The position numbers were made by a program, and so were the translations under genes. From the NCBI RefSeq assembly GCF_019578655.1, contig NC_063263.1, positions 3,224,001 through 3,288,000 on the forward strand: 64,000 bases of DNA. The letters are read 5' to 3'. Below, piece by piece: positions 24,890 to 36,650 of the stretch. Position 1 is the first letter of the stretch, and the number at the start of each line of letters is the position of its first letter. Below the pieces are notes generated by a model, which saw only the letters and a list, made by a program, of their open reading frames with translations, ran no database searches and was not told where the DNA came from. The DNA is from Ricinus communis. Its lineage: Eukaryota; Streptophyta; Magnoliopsida; Malpighiales; Euphorbiaceae.

Positions 24890-25562
24890 ATGCATAATTA
24901 TAAACATTTAAAACAAAATCGATCATTATCGAGGATAGTAATTTTAACTATAACATTAATTACTAATATATCCCATTGTGATGCTTTGTCGGTATTTGTG
25001 GTGGATGATTTATTGCAGTGCATCAGAGATGTAAAAACATCCAAAGAGGCATGTAACATTCTTGCCGGATTATTCGCTCGGACGGATGATGCCAAGATAC
25101 AACAACTCGAGAACGAGCTATTATCAATCTCACAGCGTGAAATGACAGTGAGTGAGTACTTTACTACAGTTAAAACTTTATGTCAAGAAATTTCAAAATT
25201 AGATCTTCAAAATCAAATTACGGAGATAAGAATAAAGATTATCATAATTCACAGGTTATGACCCGAGTTTAATGCACTCATCATGGCAATTCATGGATGG
25301 TCTAAGGAGTCGTCTTTAAATGAGTTGGAAAATGTATCAGCAAAATCAGGAAGCTTTAGACAAACAAATATCTAAAGTATTAGTCAAGGAAGAAGAGAAA
25401 GCTCTCTTTAACAATAGAAAAGATAAGGCTACTTATACTACAAGATCAAGAAGTGAAGGAAAGAAAAAGTAGGAAGGATGACAAAAGCGTTATCAAGGAA
25501 GAAGCTGACAATGAAAGGGAGCTCACTACAACCATCAGTCAGAAGATAAAACTAGTCGTCGC

Positions 25563-25614
25563 AAGAATGGTCAGTGCTACAATTGTGGCAAACGAGATCA
25601 CTATGCTCGAGATT
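25563..25614 (+). pseudogene. Gag CCHC zinc knuckle of the copia element
   Basis: The frame reads CYNCGKRDHYARDC, a perfect C-X2-C-X4-H-X4-C nucleic-acid-binding knuckle, followed directly by a stop. This places the Gag C-terminus between the N-terminal Gag domain and the decayed protease region. Confidence 0.85.
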
Positions 25615-26146
25615 GTTGATTTAAAAGAATCGAAGGGGAATGTTGCAAACATCCACTCAACCTCAAATTGAAAGTGGAGATGAATGGAGTTTTTAGGCTT
25701 CATGTGCCATTGCAGAAATGGTAACTAGTGACTCTGATATGTTTACATCCTCCATCACGACTAAGCTAAAAGAGGAGCAAGCACTTATCATGGTGAGTGT
25801 TAAATCTATCAATTACAGTGATGATTGGAGAGTAGACTCTAGAAGATAAAAAAAAATTATCAAGCATGACAGAATATGAAGGGGGACGAGTTGTTATCAT
25901 TGCAAATAGCTCAAGGTTAACCATCACTTACATTGGCAAGACGACAATAGTGCCTAGATATAATTCCAGGTAAGTATTGCTAGAGAATGTATTGCACGTG
26001 CCTGGGATGAAGAATTTGATATCAATGTCACAACTCAATCCTTGAAAAACTATATGGTGTTCAGGCCAAAAGATGTGAAAGTATATCAAAGTCTAAAACC
26101 AATAAGTGTGCCATTCATGGAGGGATGAAAGATAGAGTCTGTCTAT

Positions 26147-26662
26147 GTGATGTCAGCACAAACAACATTCGAGGATAAGACTAGAAGGAGTAAGATAGCT
26201 TATTTATGGCATGCATGGCTAGGACACGTGAACTATCACAAGTTGAAAGAAATGATGGATAAGTCCATGCTCAAGGGACTTCCTCAGCTAGATGTTCGAA
26301 AGGATACGGTATGTGTTGGATGTGAGTATGGGAAAGCACACCAATTACCTTATGAAGATTCTAAGTATAGAGCTAAAAAGCCTCTAGAGCTTATTCATTT
26401 ATACGTGTTTAGACCTGTGAAACAACCATCCATCAGTGGTTTTGGGTATTTGATAACCTTCATCGATGACTTCTCAAGGTACATATGGTTATACTTTATA
26501 AAGGAAAATCAGAAGCCTTTATCAAGTTTAAGGAGTTCAAAGAGACAGTTGAAAAAGAAGTTGGTCAGAGAATTTTATGTCTACGTACCAACAATGGAGG
26601 TGAATATACTTCATATGAATTCTCGAAGTACCTACAAGATTGTAAGATACAATGACAATTGA
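26147..26662 (+). pseudogene. Copia GAG-pre-integrase and integrase fragment
   Basis: The reading frame contains the zinc-binding pre-integrase motif ([14 protein letters not shown], then [14 protein letters not shown]) followed by the start of the integrase core, [18 protein letters not shown], where the first catalytic Asp pair lies. The frame then drifts and ends in a stop, so the remaining catalytic residues are not in one frame. Confidence 0.85.
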
Positions 26663-27429
26663 CGTGTCCCAACACTCCATAACAAAATGGAGTAATAAAA
26701 AGAAAGAACAGGTACCTTACAGAGATATGCAGAAGTATGCTTCATGCGAAGAACGTTTCACCTTGATTCTGGGAAGAGTGCATGAAGACGGCTACGCACG
26801 TTATCAATAGGTTGCCACAGATGCCACTTGGATCAATTTCACCTTTTGAGAAGTTTTGGAACATAAGACCCATTGCAAGTCACTTTTGAGTTTTTTGTTG
26901 CATATGTTATGTTTTCATACCCAATCATTTACACACCAAGTTCAATAAGAAAGTAATAAGGTGCATTTATGTGGGTTATGATAATCAAAGAAAAGGGTGG
27001 AAGTGTTGTTATCCTACAACATGAAGATGTCATATTTCAAAAAATGTGATATTTGATGAAGCATCATCCTGGTAGTCTTCTCAAGTAGTAGTTTTATCAG
27101 ACTCAAAAGAAATCGAGAAGAAATACAAGAGAGATTTGAACAAGAGGAAGCAGTTGAATAAAGCACTCAAGAGGTAGAATGAGACACAGAAATAGCCAGT
27201 GATAAGTCACCTAAAAAGGCCAAGTCACCCGAGAAGGCTAAGTCTCCATGGCGTACGGGAGTGCATCAAACACGAGAAGAAGCACGACCCACGTCAATTT
27301 GTAGAAATTCAAGATGCTAAAAGTACAGAAGAAATTAGGCCATAATTAAGAAGAACAAAAATGCAACATAAATCAAATCCCAATAATGCCAATGCAGCAC
27401 TTATTGAGGATGGCAAAGTAAAAGAGCTT

Positions 27430-28340
27430 ACAACATATGAGGAAGCATTCTCAAGAAATGAGTGGAGGAAAGCTATAAAAGAGAAAATAAAAGCCTTAAA
27501 GTAGAACGAGCCTTAGGAATTAGTTCTGAAGCCTACATAAATGAAGTCGATATCTTGTAAATGGGTATATAAAGTAAAGAGTTGTCTGACAGATTAATTA
27601 AGAAGTGTAAAGCTCAGTTGGTGGCTTGAGGATTCTCACAGATATATAGGCTGGACTATGATGAGACGTTTAGTCTAGTAGTAGAGATTATAATGGTACG
27701 TGTTCTATTAGCCTTAACTGTTTGCAAGAATTGGAAACTCTGGTAGATAGATGTAAAGAATGCATTTCTACATAGAGAATTGGATCGATAAATATATATG
27801 GAGCAACCTCAAGGGTTTGAAAGTAAGGCTCATCCAAGCTATGTATGTAAGCTAAAAAAGGCACTTTATGGATTGAAGCAAGCACCAAGAGGTTGGTATG
27901 GGAAGATAACGAAGTTTTTGATTCAAAGTGATTATACTCCAATTTTTTTGTAAGAGCTCAAGGTGGTAAGTTGGCCATAATACTAGTCTATGTAGATGAT
28001 CTTATCATCACAAGAGACGACAGGGTGAAGATATATCAAATCAAAGTCAACTTATCGGTACGCTTTCAAATGAAAGCCTTAGGAGAGTTAAAGCATTTTT
28101 TTGGTCTTGAAGTGGAGCAAACCAAGGCTAGAATCTTCTTATGCCAATAAAAGTATACTAAGGATCTCTTCGAGAAGTATAGGATACTAGAATGGAAGAC
28201 TATTTCAACTCCAGTAGAGGTATATACAAAGTTATCCTCGACTGAAGGAAATGATTTGGACGATGCTACGATGTACAGACAGCTAGTTGGTAGTCTTATG
28301 TATCTCACTCTTACAAGACCAAATATGTCATATACGGTAA
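27430..28340 (+). pseudogene. Copia reverse transcriptase remains
   Basis: Across several broken frames one reads EWRKAIKEKIKAL, CKWVYKVK, IDVKNAFLH, IYMEQPQGF, LKKALYGLKQAPRGWY and the catalytic YVDDLIIT (27989-28012). These are the successive signatures of a copia reverse transcriptase. In-frame stops separate them. Confidence 0.85.
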
Positions 28341-28479
28341 ATATAGTGAGCCGATTAATGCAAAAATCAAAAAAGCCTCACCTAGAAGCTGTAAGGAGAA
28401 TTTTGTGATATGTTTGAGGTACTATTAGTTATGATACAATCCGTTCAACGATAGGATATATATTTTGCCTTGGATTAGT

Positions 28480-28845
28480 TCCTGTTTCTTAGTGCAGCAA
28501 AAGACAACCTACAGTATCATTGTCAAGTATTGAAGCAGAGTACCAGGCAATAGCTATGGCAACTCAAGAGTGTATATGGATGATGTAGCTTATGAGGGAT
28601 CTTCATTAAAATATTAATTACTCGATGCAATTATATTCTGATAATCAGTCAGTTGTTCACCTGACTAAAAATCCAGTATTCCACGTAAGAATCAAACACT
28701 TGGAAGTACATTATCATTTTATGCGAGAAAAATTTTTGCATGGAGAAATAGAGATGAAGTATATCAAAACTGAAGACCAAGTTGTAGATATATTTACTAA
28801 AGGAATCAATGGTGCAATCAAGTCCTCCTCTCCTTTTATTCTATA
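28480..28845 (+). pseudogene. Copia RNase H remains
   Basis: CSKRQPTVSLSSIEAEYQAI is followed by an open stretch with YSDNQSVVHLTKNPVFH, YHFMREK and DQVVDIFTKG, the C-terminal RNase H of copia polyproteins. It marks the 3' end of the coding region. Confidence 0.85.
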
Positions 28846-29710
28846 GATATTTTCTTTGGAGCGCTCAGGGTTCTTGCTTTGGTTGGGTCTTCTTGCATAG
28901 CTTCAAGGTTGTTGCAACAGTGACAGGCTTATGCCCAGTCCAAGCTAGCTATAGTTCTACGAATTTTTTGCAGCAGAGGAGAGCCTGTATCATGTCTAGC
29001 AGGATTGTTACCACTTTTCACCCCCAAGTTTATAATAAAAAGCCTTAGACAACTATGCGATTTTTTCACAATAAATGGATTAAAGCAGTAGGATGACATC
29101 ACATAGTGGAGGAAATTTGGATTGGATCACTCATGTAGATTAGTCTCCATTACTTAGTAGTTGTAAGAAGCTACTAAGCAAAGATTATTAGAATTAGTTC
29201 TAAGGTCTTTATTAGTATCCATGTGTCCTATTCTTTTGGAATTCTTACCGTAAGCAAAGAATACTTTAGACAGTTGCTAGGGTTTAGAATTTGTTAAATT
29301 TTTGAAGGAGGATTCTCTTTAGGTAATTCAAGAAGTGAATCCCGGCAAGCAAAATTATGCAGATGCCAGAGGAATTTATCATGAACTAGCCATTCTTCAG
29401 CCTAACTTTATTAATTATTCCTTTAATTTTATACCTAGAGGTGAATGTTTTAGCTCAGTCCATTGCAATAACTACTAAACACTATTGGAGCTTTGTTTTT
29501 GTATGCCATACTTTGCCTTAAGTACAAGGAATAATAAGTATAAAAAAGTATTACTATAATTTCATAATTTGAGAATTTTTACTATTTAATTTTTTTCTAG
29601 ACAAAAGAAAATATGTGGTTAAAAATTAAAATAAAAAAGTATTTCACCATTAAAAGTGTTTATTCGCAAGGACTCAAGTGTCTTTACTCCGATCAGCCAT
29701 GTCCATATTT

Positions 29711-29860
29711 TGATAATATGAGTTTAAAGCTTAACAACTTAAGACGTTGTTGTTTGATCATCAAATCGATCTCATCAGATCAGTAACTTCTTTTTAAACC
29801 GCAATTTGACGGTTGAATAACGAAATATGAATCGTTAAGCTCTAAACTCACATTATCATA
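29711..29860. repeat. Inverted repeat (hairpin, MITE-like)
   Basis: The left arm TGATAATATGAGTTTAAAGC plus the next bases TTAACAA pairs with the complement of 29834-29860 (TATGATAATGTGAGTTTAGA, then GCTTAAC) with only a few mismatches. About 98 bp lie between the arms. Possibly a small MITE core, or a self-pairing element about 0.7 kb upstream of the WD40 start codon. No target duplication was found. Confidence 0.6.
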
Positions 29861-30300
29861 CATAAGCAATATGATAATGATGGTTTATCGAAATAAAGAT
29901 TGTTGAATCTAATAAAATACGTAATTTTTTTTGTCACTATTTATAACTACATTTCTCTATTTATTTGAAAAAGATTAACAGATGCTAAAAATTATAAAAC
30001 GTGAAACCACATTATATTTTATTATATTTATCCTTTATTAATTGTGAAATCTAATTTCTTTTGTTAGAAAAAATTGTTTAAAAATAATAGTTAGAGGGAA
30101 TTGTATCATTAGATAGCTCTTGTCTATCAAAAATAGATATGGAAATAGAGAATCTCATAAAATAAATTTGATAATTTGAATGAGAAGTAATTTGGTGTAG
30201 GTAGGTAAACATTAGAAGAAATATAACCTCTTATTTTATTAAAATCCCATAATCATAGTTCATAAGGGGCCACCATCAAGAACGTGTACGCTAGTAAGAC

Positions 30301-30307
30301 TATAAAA
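30301..30307 (+). promoter_or_regulatory. Candidate TATA box of the DCAF8-like gene
   Basis: TATAAAA lies about 250 bp upstream of the ATG at 30556, followed by less AT-rich sequence with CT-rich runs typical of a plant 5' UTR. A transcription start near 30330 is inferred from spacing only. Confidence 0.4.
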
Positions 30308-30555
30308 TGCCGGCAAACAAGGGAGAGAGGTAACTCTGTTACAAATTCCAATCCAAGTGGTGTCATTATATTAATACCCAAAACAAAACCATAACGCAAA
30401 ACCCATCTTTTCTCCAAGGCACATTCAGACACAGAGAAAGCTTCTGGACAATTCTATCACTGACCTCTAACCACGATCCCCAATCTCTCAAGTTTTGAAT
30501 CTTTATTGGTTACTTGTTTGATATTGTTGTTCTTACTTTCTTCAAGGATTGAGCG

Positions 30556-33500
30556 ATGAAAAAGAGAGCTAGAACTAACCCTGATAAGGCGGTGCTTAAT
30601 GTTTGGCAAAGAGAGGTTGGCGAGCTCTCCACTCGCAATTTTGCTCATCGTCTTGCCGCTTCTGAGGTCTGCCCAATTGGTTTTATTTGTTTTTAGTTTC
30701 TTTTGTGGAATTTTGGTGATTATGTGTTTCATTAATTGAACATTTTAAATTTAGCAATTTGTTAAACATGGTATTGTTAAGATAGTTTAGGTGATATCTT
30801 TGATCATGGGTTACTTGATTGTGTAAGATAGTTAAAAGAAAACCTTTTGTATCGCCATTGTTCTTGATGTGCATGATGGTTCTTGGATTAGTTACTCATT
30901 ACGGTAAGACTTTTAAGGTTAATTAGAAAGTACTGATTTGGATTTTATAAGTTCTTGCGTCATTTGTTAAAGATTTTTTTTCTCAAGTTATTGTTATTGT
31001 GCTTTCTATGCTTTGAATTGAAGGCAGATTGAACTAAAATGAAACTGATAAGTAGATTATACTGCATTCTATTGTTGATGGATTGAGTTAGTGTCCTATA
31101 TTGTTTCGTCGATCTTCCTTGTTTCTATGATGAATCATAGTGCTGTGTTAACGTTTCCTACCCCTTTTGTTTATTTCTTTTGTCTAACCCAAACATGGGC
31201 CTCTTTTTTGTTATTCTTTTCTTTTTGGAGTTATTCATGTTCTCAAGAAATAGTTATTTTTCCTTTCAGGATCTTGTACTACGACTTGATCTATACAAGA
31301 AGCTAGATAAGCACAGAGGCTGTGTCAATACGGTAAGCTTCAACGCTAATGGTGATATTCTGGTGTCAGGTTCTGATGACAGGCGGGTTATACTCTGGGA
31401 TTGGGAATCTGGGCGTATCAAGCTTTCTTTTCATTCGGGTCATACTAAAAATGTCTTTCAAGCTAAAATCATGCCTTACACGGATGACCGAAGCATTGTT
31501 ACTTGTGCTGCAGATGGTCAGGTAAATATGTCTGTTTCTAAAGGACATGATATATGATAAGTCTTTCTTTACTTGCAACTTGGTACCTGTGCTATCATAA
31601 AGCTTTCTCTTCTTTTTTACTCCAAACTTCATAGATTAAGAAAAACATTGTTGTGTTCACCAATTTAAAAAGGCTAGGATATATTGAAACATTGAATATG
31701 AAATGATAGTTTTCTTATTGGGGATATATACCTCTATTCTAGGTTCGATTTGCTCAAATTTTGGAATGTGGAGCAGTGGAAACTACATTGCTAGCTAAAC
31801 ACCAAGGACGAGCTCATAAGTTGGCTATTGAGCCTGGGAGCCCGTATATATTGTATACTTGTGGTGAGGATGGACTGGTTCAACATGTGAGTTCTATTTG
31901 CTTTTGCTAATTTCAATTGGCAGCCTTTTAGTTTTGTTTCTTAAGAGTACTTACATAGCCATGTGTTCATCTAAGTAATTAGCTCAGATTTATGAACTGT
32001 TAAATAATATGTCTGGGAGTGACATAAAGTTTTAAGGATTACCTGCATGATGTCTGATAGGTTTCTGAAATTTGCTTGCAAGTACTTGAATGATGGGCAA
32101 AGCTTCAATGCCTTATGACATTTAGGTTTATGATCAATGCGGAAAGAAAGATTGGGATGCTGGAGGTTGATATGATTAGTACTTGTTGGTCTGACCGCAA
32201 AGGAGAGTTTGGAACAAGAAAGAGGGGACTGCTTTCTTTCATCTTTTCCTTATTTTCTACCATCAGAGAACTCCCAAACCAGATGCCTGGTAGATTATTA
32301 GCAGGGAATGTCTTTAATGGACAAAAAAAGATTGTAGTCCCTAGTCTTATGCTTGTATTGTACTATTTCCATGTCGTCTTGTGATTTTGATTTTCACCTG
32401 ACTTTGCTTAGTTGGTTAATTTAATTTGACATTATCAATATCATTTCAGTTTGATCTGAGAACTAGGAGGGCGACAGAGCTTTTCTCTTGCCGACCAATT
32501 GATGATAGGAGGGAGTACATGCCAGTTGTACATCTAAATGCAATTACAATTGATCCAAGGAACCCAAATCTCTTTGCAGTTGCAGGGTCAGACGAGTATA
32601 CTCGGCTTTATGATATTCGCATGTACAAGTGGGATGGGTCAACTGAGTTTGGTCAACCTACAGATTACTTTTGTCCTCCACATTTGATTGGTGATGAGCG
32701 AGTTGGTATAACAGGCTTGTCATTCTCAGACCAGAGTGAGCTTTTAGTCTCATATAATGATGAGCTCATCTATCTTTTTACACGAGATATGGGACTGGGT
32801 CCCAATCCAGATCCATCATCTCCAGTCTCAATTGGCAGCTCTGCAGGCGAGCTGGCATGTATGGATGTTGATGGGAAAGTCTCTCCCCAAGTTTATGAAG
32901 GACATCAAAATTGTGAGACTGTTAAGGGGGTAAGCTTCTTTGGACCTGGATGTGAGTACGTGGTGAGTGGATCGGATTGTGGTCGGATATTTATTTGGAA
33001 GAAAAAGGGTGGCGAACTCATCCGTGCCATGGAAGCAGATAAGCATGTGGTAAACTGTATCGAACCTCATCCTCATGCCACTGTGCTTGCTAGTAGTGGA
33101 ATCGAGAATGATATAAAGATGTGGACTCCAAAAGCCATAGAGAGAGCTACTCTGCCTACAAACATTGGACGGGTATACTTTATCATATTAAGCTAATGAC
33201 TGAAGGCATATACTTGATTTTTTTCCTTTTTACTTGATGCTGCAGGCTTAGTCGAATGCTTTAACGTTTGGGTGTAGCGAAAGAAAATGATACTTTAAGA
33301 TAGGTCCAAATGCATATTTATGCCCCTGAATTTTTTTCATTTAGTTAGTTTAATACTCTAACTTTCGGTGTCACTTAATAGACACATGAACTTACTTTTA
33401 TGTAATATTTTAATACTTTTTGACATGTGTTTTCATTCAATACATCTACATGTACTATACAAAGGTGTTTAAATATTACCAAAAAACAAAGTTCATGTTA

Positions 33501-34456
33501 ATGTTAGATTGAATTGAAAGTTAAAGGTGTTTATGTATTAAAGAACGTAAAATTGAGGTGTTTGTTAGGTTAAATTAAAAGTTAAAGTGTTAAATTGACT
33601 AATCTATACAAATTCAGGGGTATAAATTTTTTTGTCCTTAAGATAGTCTATGCACGACATTTTAGCAACAAAGTTGGAAAAAGTTATCCCATTATGTATT
33701 GACAAATTCCAAATTTAGTTGGACATATGTAGACATTTCCTTCGGTGGTTTTTCCCTATGATGTAGATCATAAGAAGAAAAAACAAAATAAACCAATATT
33801 GAAATAAAGGAAACCAATACATTGAAATTCAATTTACTTATCAAACATCCAAGGACAAACTAATTGCATAAGAATACATTTATCTCCAGTATTATCTGTG
33901 CTGTTACTTGTTTGGAAAAGGTTCCGATGCGTGATCTCATTCGACGGTTTGCCTTTGGTGTTGAGGATGATGACGAAGATGATGAGGATATTTTCTCTGA
34001 TGATGATGATGATGACGATGATGATGATGATGATGATGATGATGCTGATGACGAAGACAGTGATGGCGATGATGATGATGATGATGGCTACGATGATGAT
34101 GATAGTTTGGATGATGGGGATGGGGGCAGTGATGACAATGACATAGATGCTGATAATAATGATGATGATTGCGATGAAGATGTTGATAATTTTGTTTGAC
34201 AGTTATGATGATTCTGATTTACGCTTTCTGTGTTCAGCTGAAACCAAAGGCTAGGGGCTGGATGTACCGTATTGCTTCGCCACAGGACCTGATGTTGCAA
34301 CTATTTTCATTGCAAAGGTGGAGAACTAGCCCAGAGCGCATTGAAGAGAGCTCAGCTGCTGGTAGGGAACTTTTAGAGCTTATGCTGACATTCAATGCCA
34401 ACAGTGATTCAGATGATGGAGGGGATACATCAAGTCGCGATGATTTTTTTAGCTAA
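30556..34456 (+). CDS. DCAF8-like WD40 protein (CUL4-DDB1 associated)
   Basis: Exons 30556-30666, 31270-31521, 31743-31886, 32450-33172, 33921 to about 34181 or 34193, and 34238-34456 join in phase to about 570 residues. WD40 blades run through the protein: HRGCVNTVSFNANGDILVSG with VILWDW, LYTCGEDGLVQHFDLR, FAVAGSDEYTRLYDIRMY, GCEYVVSGSDCGRIFIW, and VLASSGIENDIKMW. The FDLR and LYDIR ends (R near 173 and 226) fit the DWD box used to bind DDB1. Closest relatives in memory are Arabidopsis At4g35140 and At4g38480 (about 470-500 residues). The extra length comes largely from an Asp run of about 80 residues before the last exon. The role as substrate receptor of a CUL4-DDB1 ubiquitin ligase is inferred from the family. 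The last intron would be only 44-56 bp and its donor is unresolved. Confidence 0.9.
33304..33637. mobile_element. 334 bp Mutator-like MITE with 9 bp target duplication
   Basis: The ends are inverted copies: GTCCAAATGCATATTTATGC then CCCTGAATTT on the left, and the complement GGACAAAAAAATTTATAC then CCCTGAATTT on the right. The internal sequence is also partly self-complementary. The element is flanked by TTAAGATAG on both sides (33295-33303 and 33638-33646), a 9 bp target duplication characteristic of Mutator-like elements. It has no ORF. It lies in the 748 bp DCAF8 intron, and the related relic at 45290-46180 shows the same site without it. Confidence 0.88.
33961..34178 (+). repeat. GAT/GAC tract coding for an Asp-rich run
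   Basis: A trinucleotide-type repeat, mainly GATGATGAT with some GAC, GAA and GGC, sits inside the fifth coding exon. Read in frame it gives Asp/Glu with scattered Gly, Ser, Asn and Ala. Acidic segments occur here in the family, but this one looks expanded. Repeat slippage probably makes its length variable. Confidence 0.9.
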
Positions 34457-35421
34457 AGATGCTTTGGTTATATTTGGCCTATAGAAAATGAAAACCATAG
34501 CAATTGTACATAGCATAGGGTTTCAGTCAACAATTTTGTGGATCCTTGCAAATTTTAATGTCTACCTTGATACTTGACCCAAGTTCATTCCCATTTCTGA
34601 GTCTTTTTCCATAATTAAATCATTGCCATTTGTTAATAGTTATCTCTACCCTTATACTCTTATGACCCAAACATGATTACTATGTGGTGGTATTTTCTTT
34701 TATACCTAATTGTATCTAGTAAGTGAAAGGGAAAAAAATATTGGGTACATCTTATTCATATGAAACAATTGCTCATGCATCATCTCTCTATACTGCTATT
34801 GCTATGACTATGACTAGCAATTCTGGAGCTGCATTGTCATGTAGGAACAAGTTTATTTGGGAGGAAAGTTTCAAAGGAAGCTAGACGCCAATACTATTTC
34901 ATTAGAAGAATCTTGTAATTAAGATCTAAGCATTAATTTTTTAATTTTTTATTTTTTTTTATATATTTTTAGGTTTGAATTCAGGAAATTATACCAAATA
35001 CGACATTGCCAAATACCTATTCTATCAAAGACATTAAAAAAAAAACTTGATGCTGCATAAAATTTTTTAAGGTACTTAGAAAGGAGACAACTGGAGGACA
35101 TCTCCAAGTGGATATATACATGTGTTTAGTGATGCAGATTAAGAAGTGTAATTGATAGGAAATCAACTACAGGGTTCTGCTAGGGGCAATCTTGCTACTT
35201 ACCGGAGTAAGAAAACAGAATGCTGTGGCCATTAAGTAGTGCTGAATCTGAGTTTAGAGCAGTAACCCTATGAAGGTCTGTTTTATATAGGCACAAAATA
35301 GTCATTTATGGTTGTCCCTTTTTGCTTATCATTTGATATATTTTTAGGCTCATATATTTTTAGGCTCCTGAATCACATTGTTAAAATTATTTAAGATATT
35401 TTAAAATTCTAAGCTTAGCAC

Positions 35422-35454
<33 letters not shown>

Positions 35455-36650
35455 TCGTCCTTCCACCATTATTTTAGTGCTTGAAAGAAAAAAATTGAAA
35501 ACTTGTAGATATATTAAGATTTCCTTTTTCATTATGGCTTTTCATCCTATACAAAAGCAAAAGCAGGTAATTCACATAACTTATATAGCAAAATCCACCA
35601 TATAATCTCATAAAGATTTCCTCGAAACTTTGAACTTAGCTTATTATATACAAATAGTTACTCCCATGTTCACTTTCATATCACTTATATTTCCTGTGAG
35701 ATTATTCTGTTATTAAAATGCATTAACCTGAGTTGCATTGCATGCTACCTCTTGTTAGCCCTGGTGCACTATTCATTATGAAATTTTTTAAATGTTATTT
35801 TGAGTCATGTCTTACAAGAGCCAATGACATTTTTTTTTTCTTTTTCTATATCTAATTTTTACTCTGGTTGTTAGGATCCGATCTGTGAGCCCGTGACCGG
35901 CATTAGAGAATGGATAGGCGTAAGGCCATCGAATCTCGTAGTAAGCATGACCATTCTCCAACTCAAATCAAATACAATCCAGACTCTATTCATTGACACT
36001 TTTCCACAATTAACCTTTAGTCATTAGATACTATATTAAAATTTGGTCTGTCAGCATAAATAAACAAGGTTTGAATTTATATAGAATTACAAAATAAAAG
36101 TCTAAAATTTTTATTGTGGAGGTTCTAGAAGTTTAAAAATCAAACATACCAAAAATTAGTTATATTAACCTGAAGATGAAGGACTCAGGCTGCTAGAGAA
36201 AAGAACTGCAGAAAAGCTAATAATATCTAAAAAGAATAGTTAAATTGAGACTGTCAGTCTCGAGAGTGAATTAAAATTATATATTCCAAAAACGAACACA
36301 AACACTTCAATAACACACTTGTTTAATTAAAATAAAATATTAAATCATGCAAAAATATGTGTCATGCCATACTTCTATAGAATAAATTTCACATAATACG
36401 GGATAGAGTACCTCAGTAGAACCCTAATTCTCATTACTAAACAGTCTTAACCTTTCAGCTCTCTCGTTCCAACAGAACTGGTGCTCAGAGAGAGAAGCTC
36501 GACCAGGATCCTTAAATCCAGTATGGTCGCTTAAATTTCCAATAAAGCCGGCTTCTAGAGAGCAATGCTCGACTAGGGGCCTTTACTCCGACAAACTCAC
36601 TCAATTCATCCCAGAGAGTTAAACTCGACCAGAACAAGTCCTAAATTTAC
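34457..36650. other. DCAF8 3' flank and intergenic spacer
   Basis: It begins with the 3' UTR of the WD40 gene (poly-A site not placed). Further on are an AT dinucleotide run near 35419-35454 and, from 35870, less AT-rich repeat-like sequence (for example the block with GAGCCCGTGACCGGCATTAG). No coding frame can be supported. Confidence 0.5.
35419..35454. repeat. (TA)n microsatellite
   Basis: A nearly pure TA dinucleotide run with one interrupting C near its start. Similar shorter runs occur near 48510-48530, 49043-49063 and 57618-57651. Confidence 0.9.

Larger units (their letters stand above)
24890..28845 (+). mobile_element. Decayed Ty1/copia retrotransposon
   Basis: The domains follow copia order on the plus strand: Gag (about 25030-25380, with ENELLSISQREMTVSEYF and PEFNALIMAIHGW), CCHC zinc knuckle, decayed protease, integrase, reverse transcriptase and RNase H. 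The order integrase-before-RT marks copia rather than gypsy. Many stops and frameshifts interrupt the polyprotein, so it cannot be active by itself. I could not find a matching pair of LTRs. A copia-LTR-like stretch near 29190-29290 (TTAGAATTAGTTCTAAGG) may be part of the 3' LTR. The element sits between the PPR gene and the DCAF8 gene. Confidence 0.88.
28846..30555. other. Spacer with DCAF8 promoter and 5' UTR
   Basis: It contains the probable 3' remnant of the copia element (to about 29300), AT-rich DNA, an inverted repeat at 29711-29860, and the promoter region of the WD40 gene. No other gene is seen. Confidence 0.5.

Noticed and set aside
33898..34146. Met-rich open frame over the GAT tract
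   Set aside because: This is the same trinucleotide repeat read in another frame (ATG). The Asp frame is supported by splicing and by the family's acidic segment.
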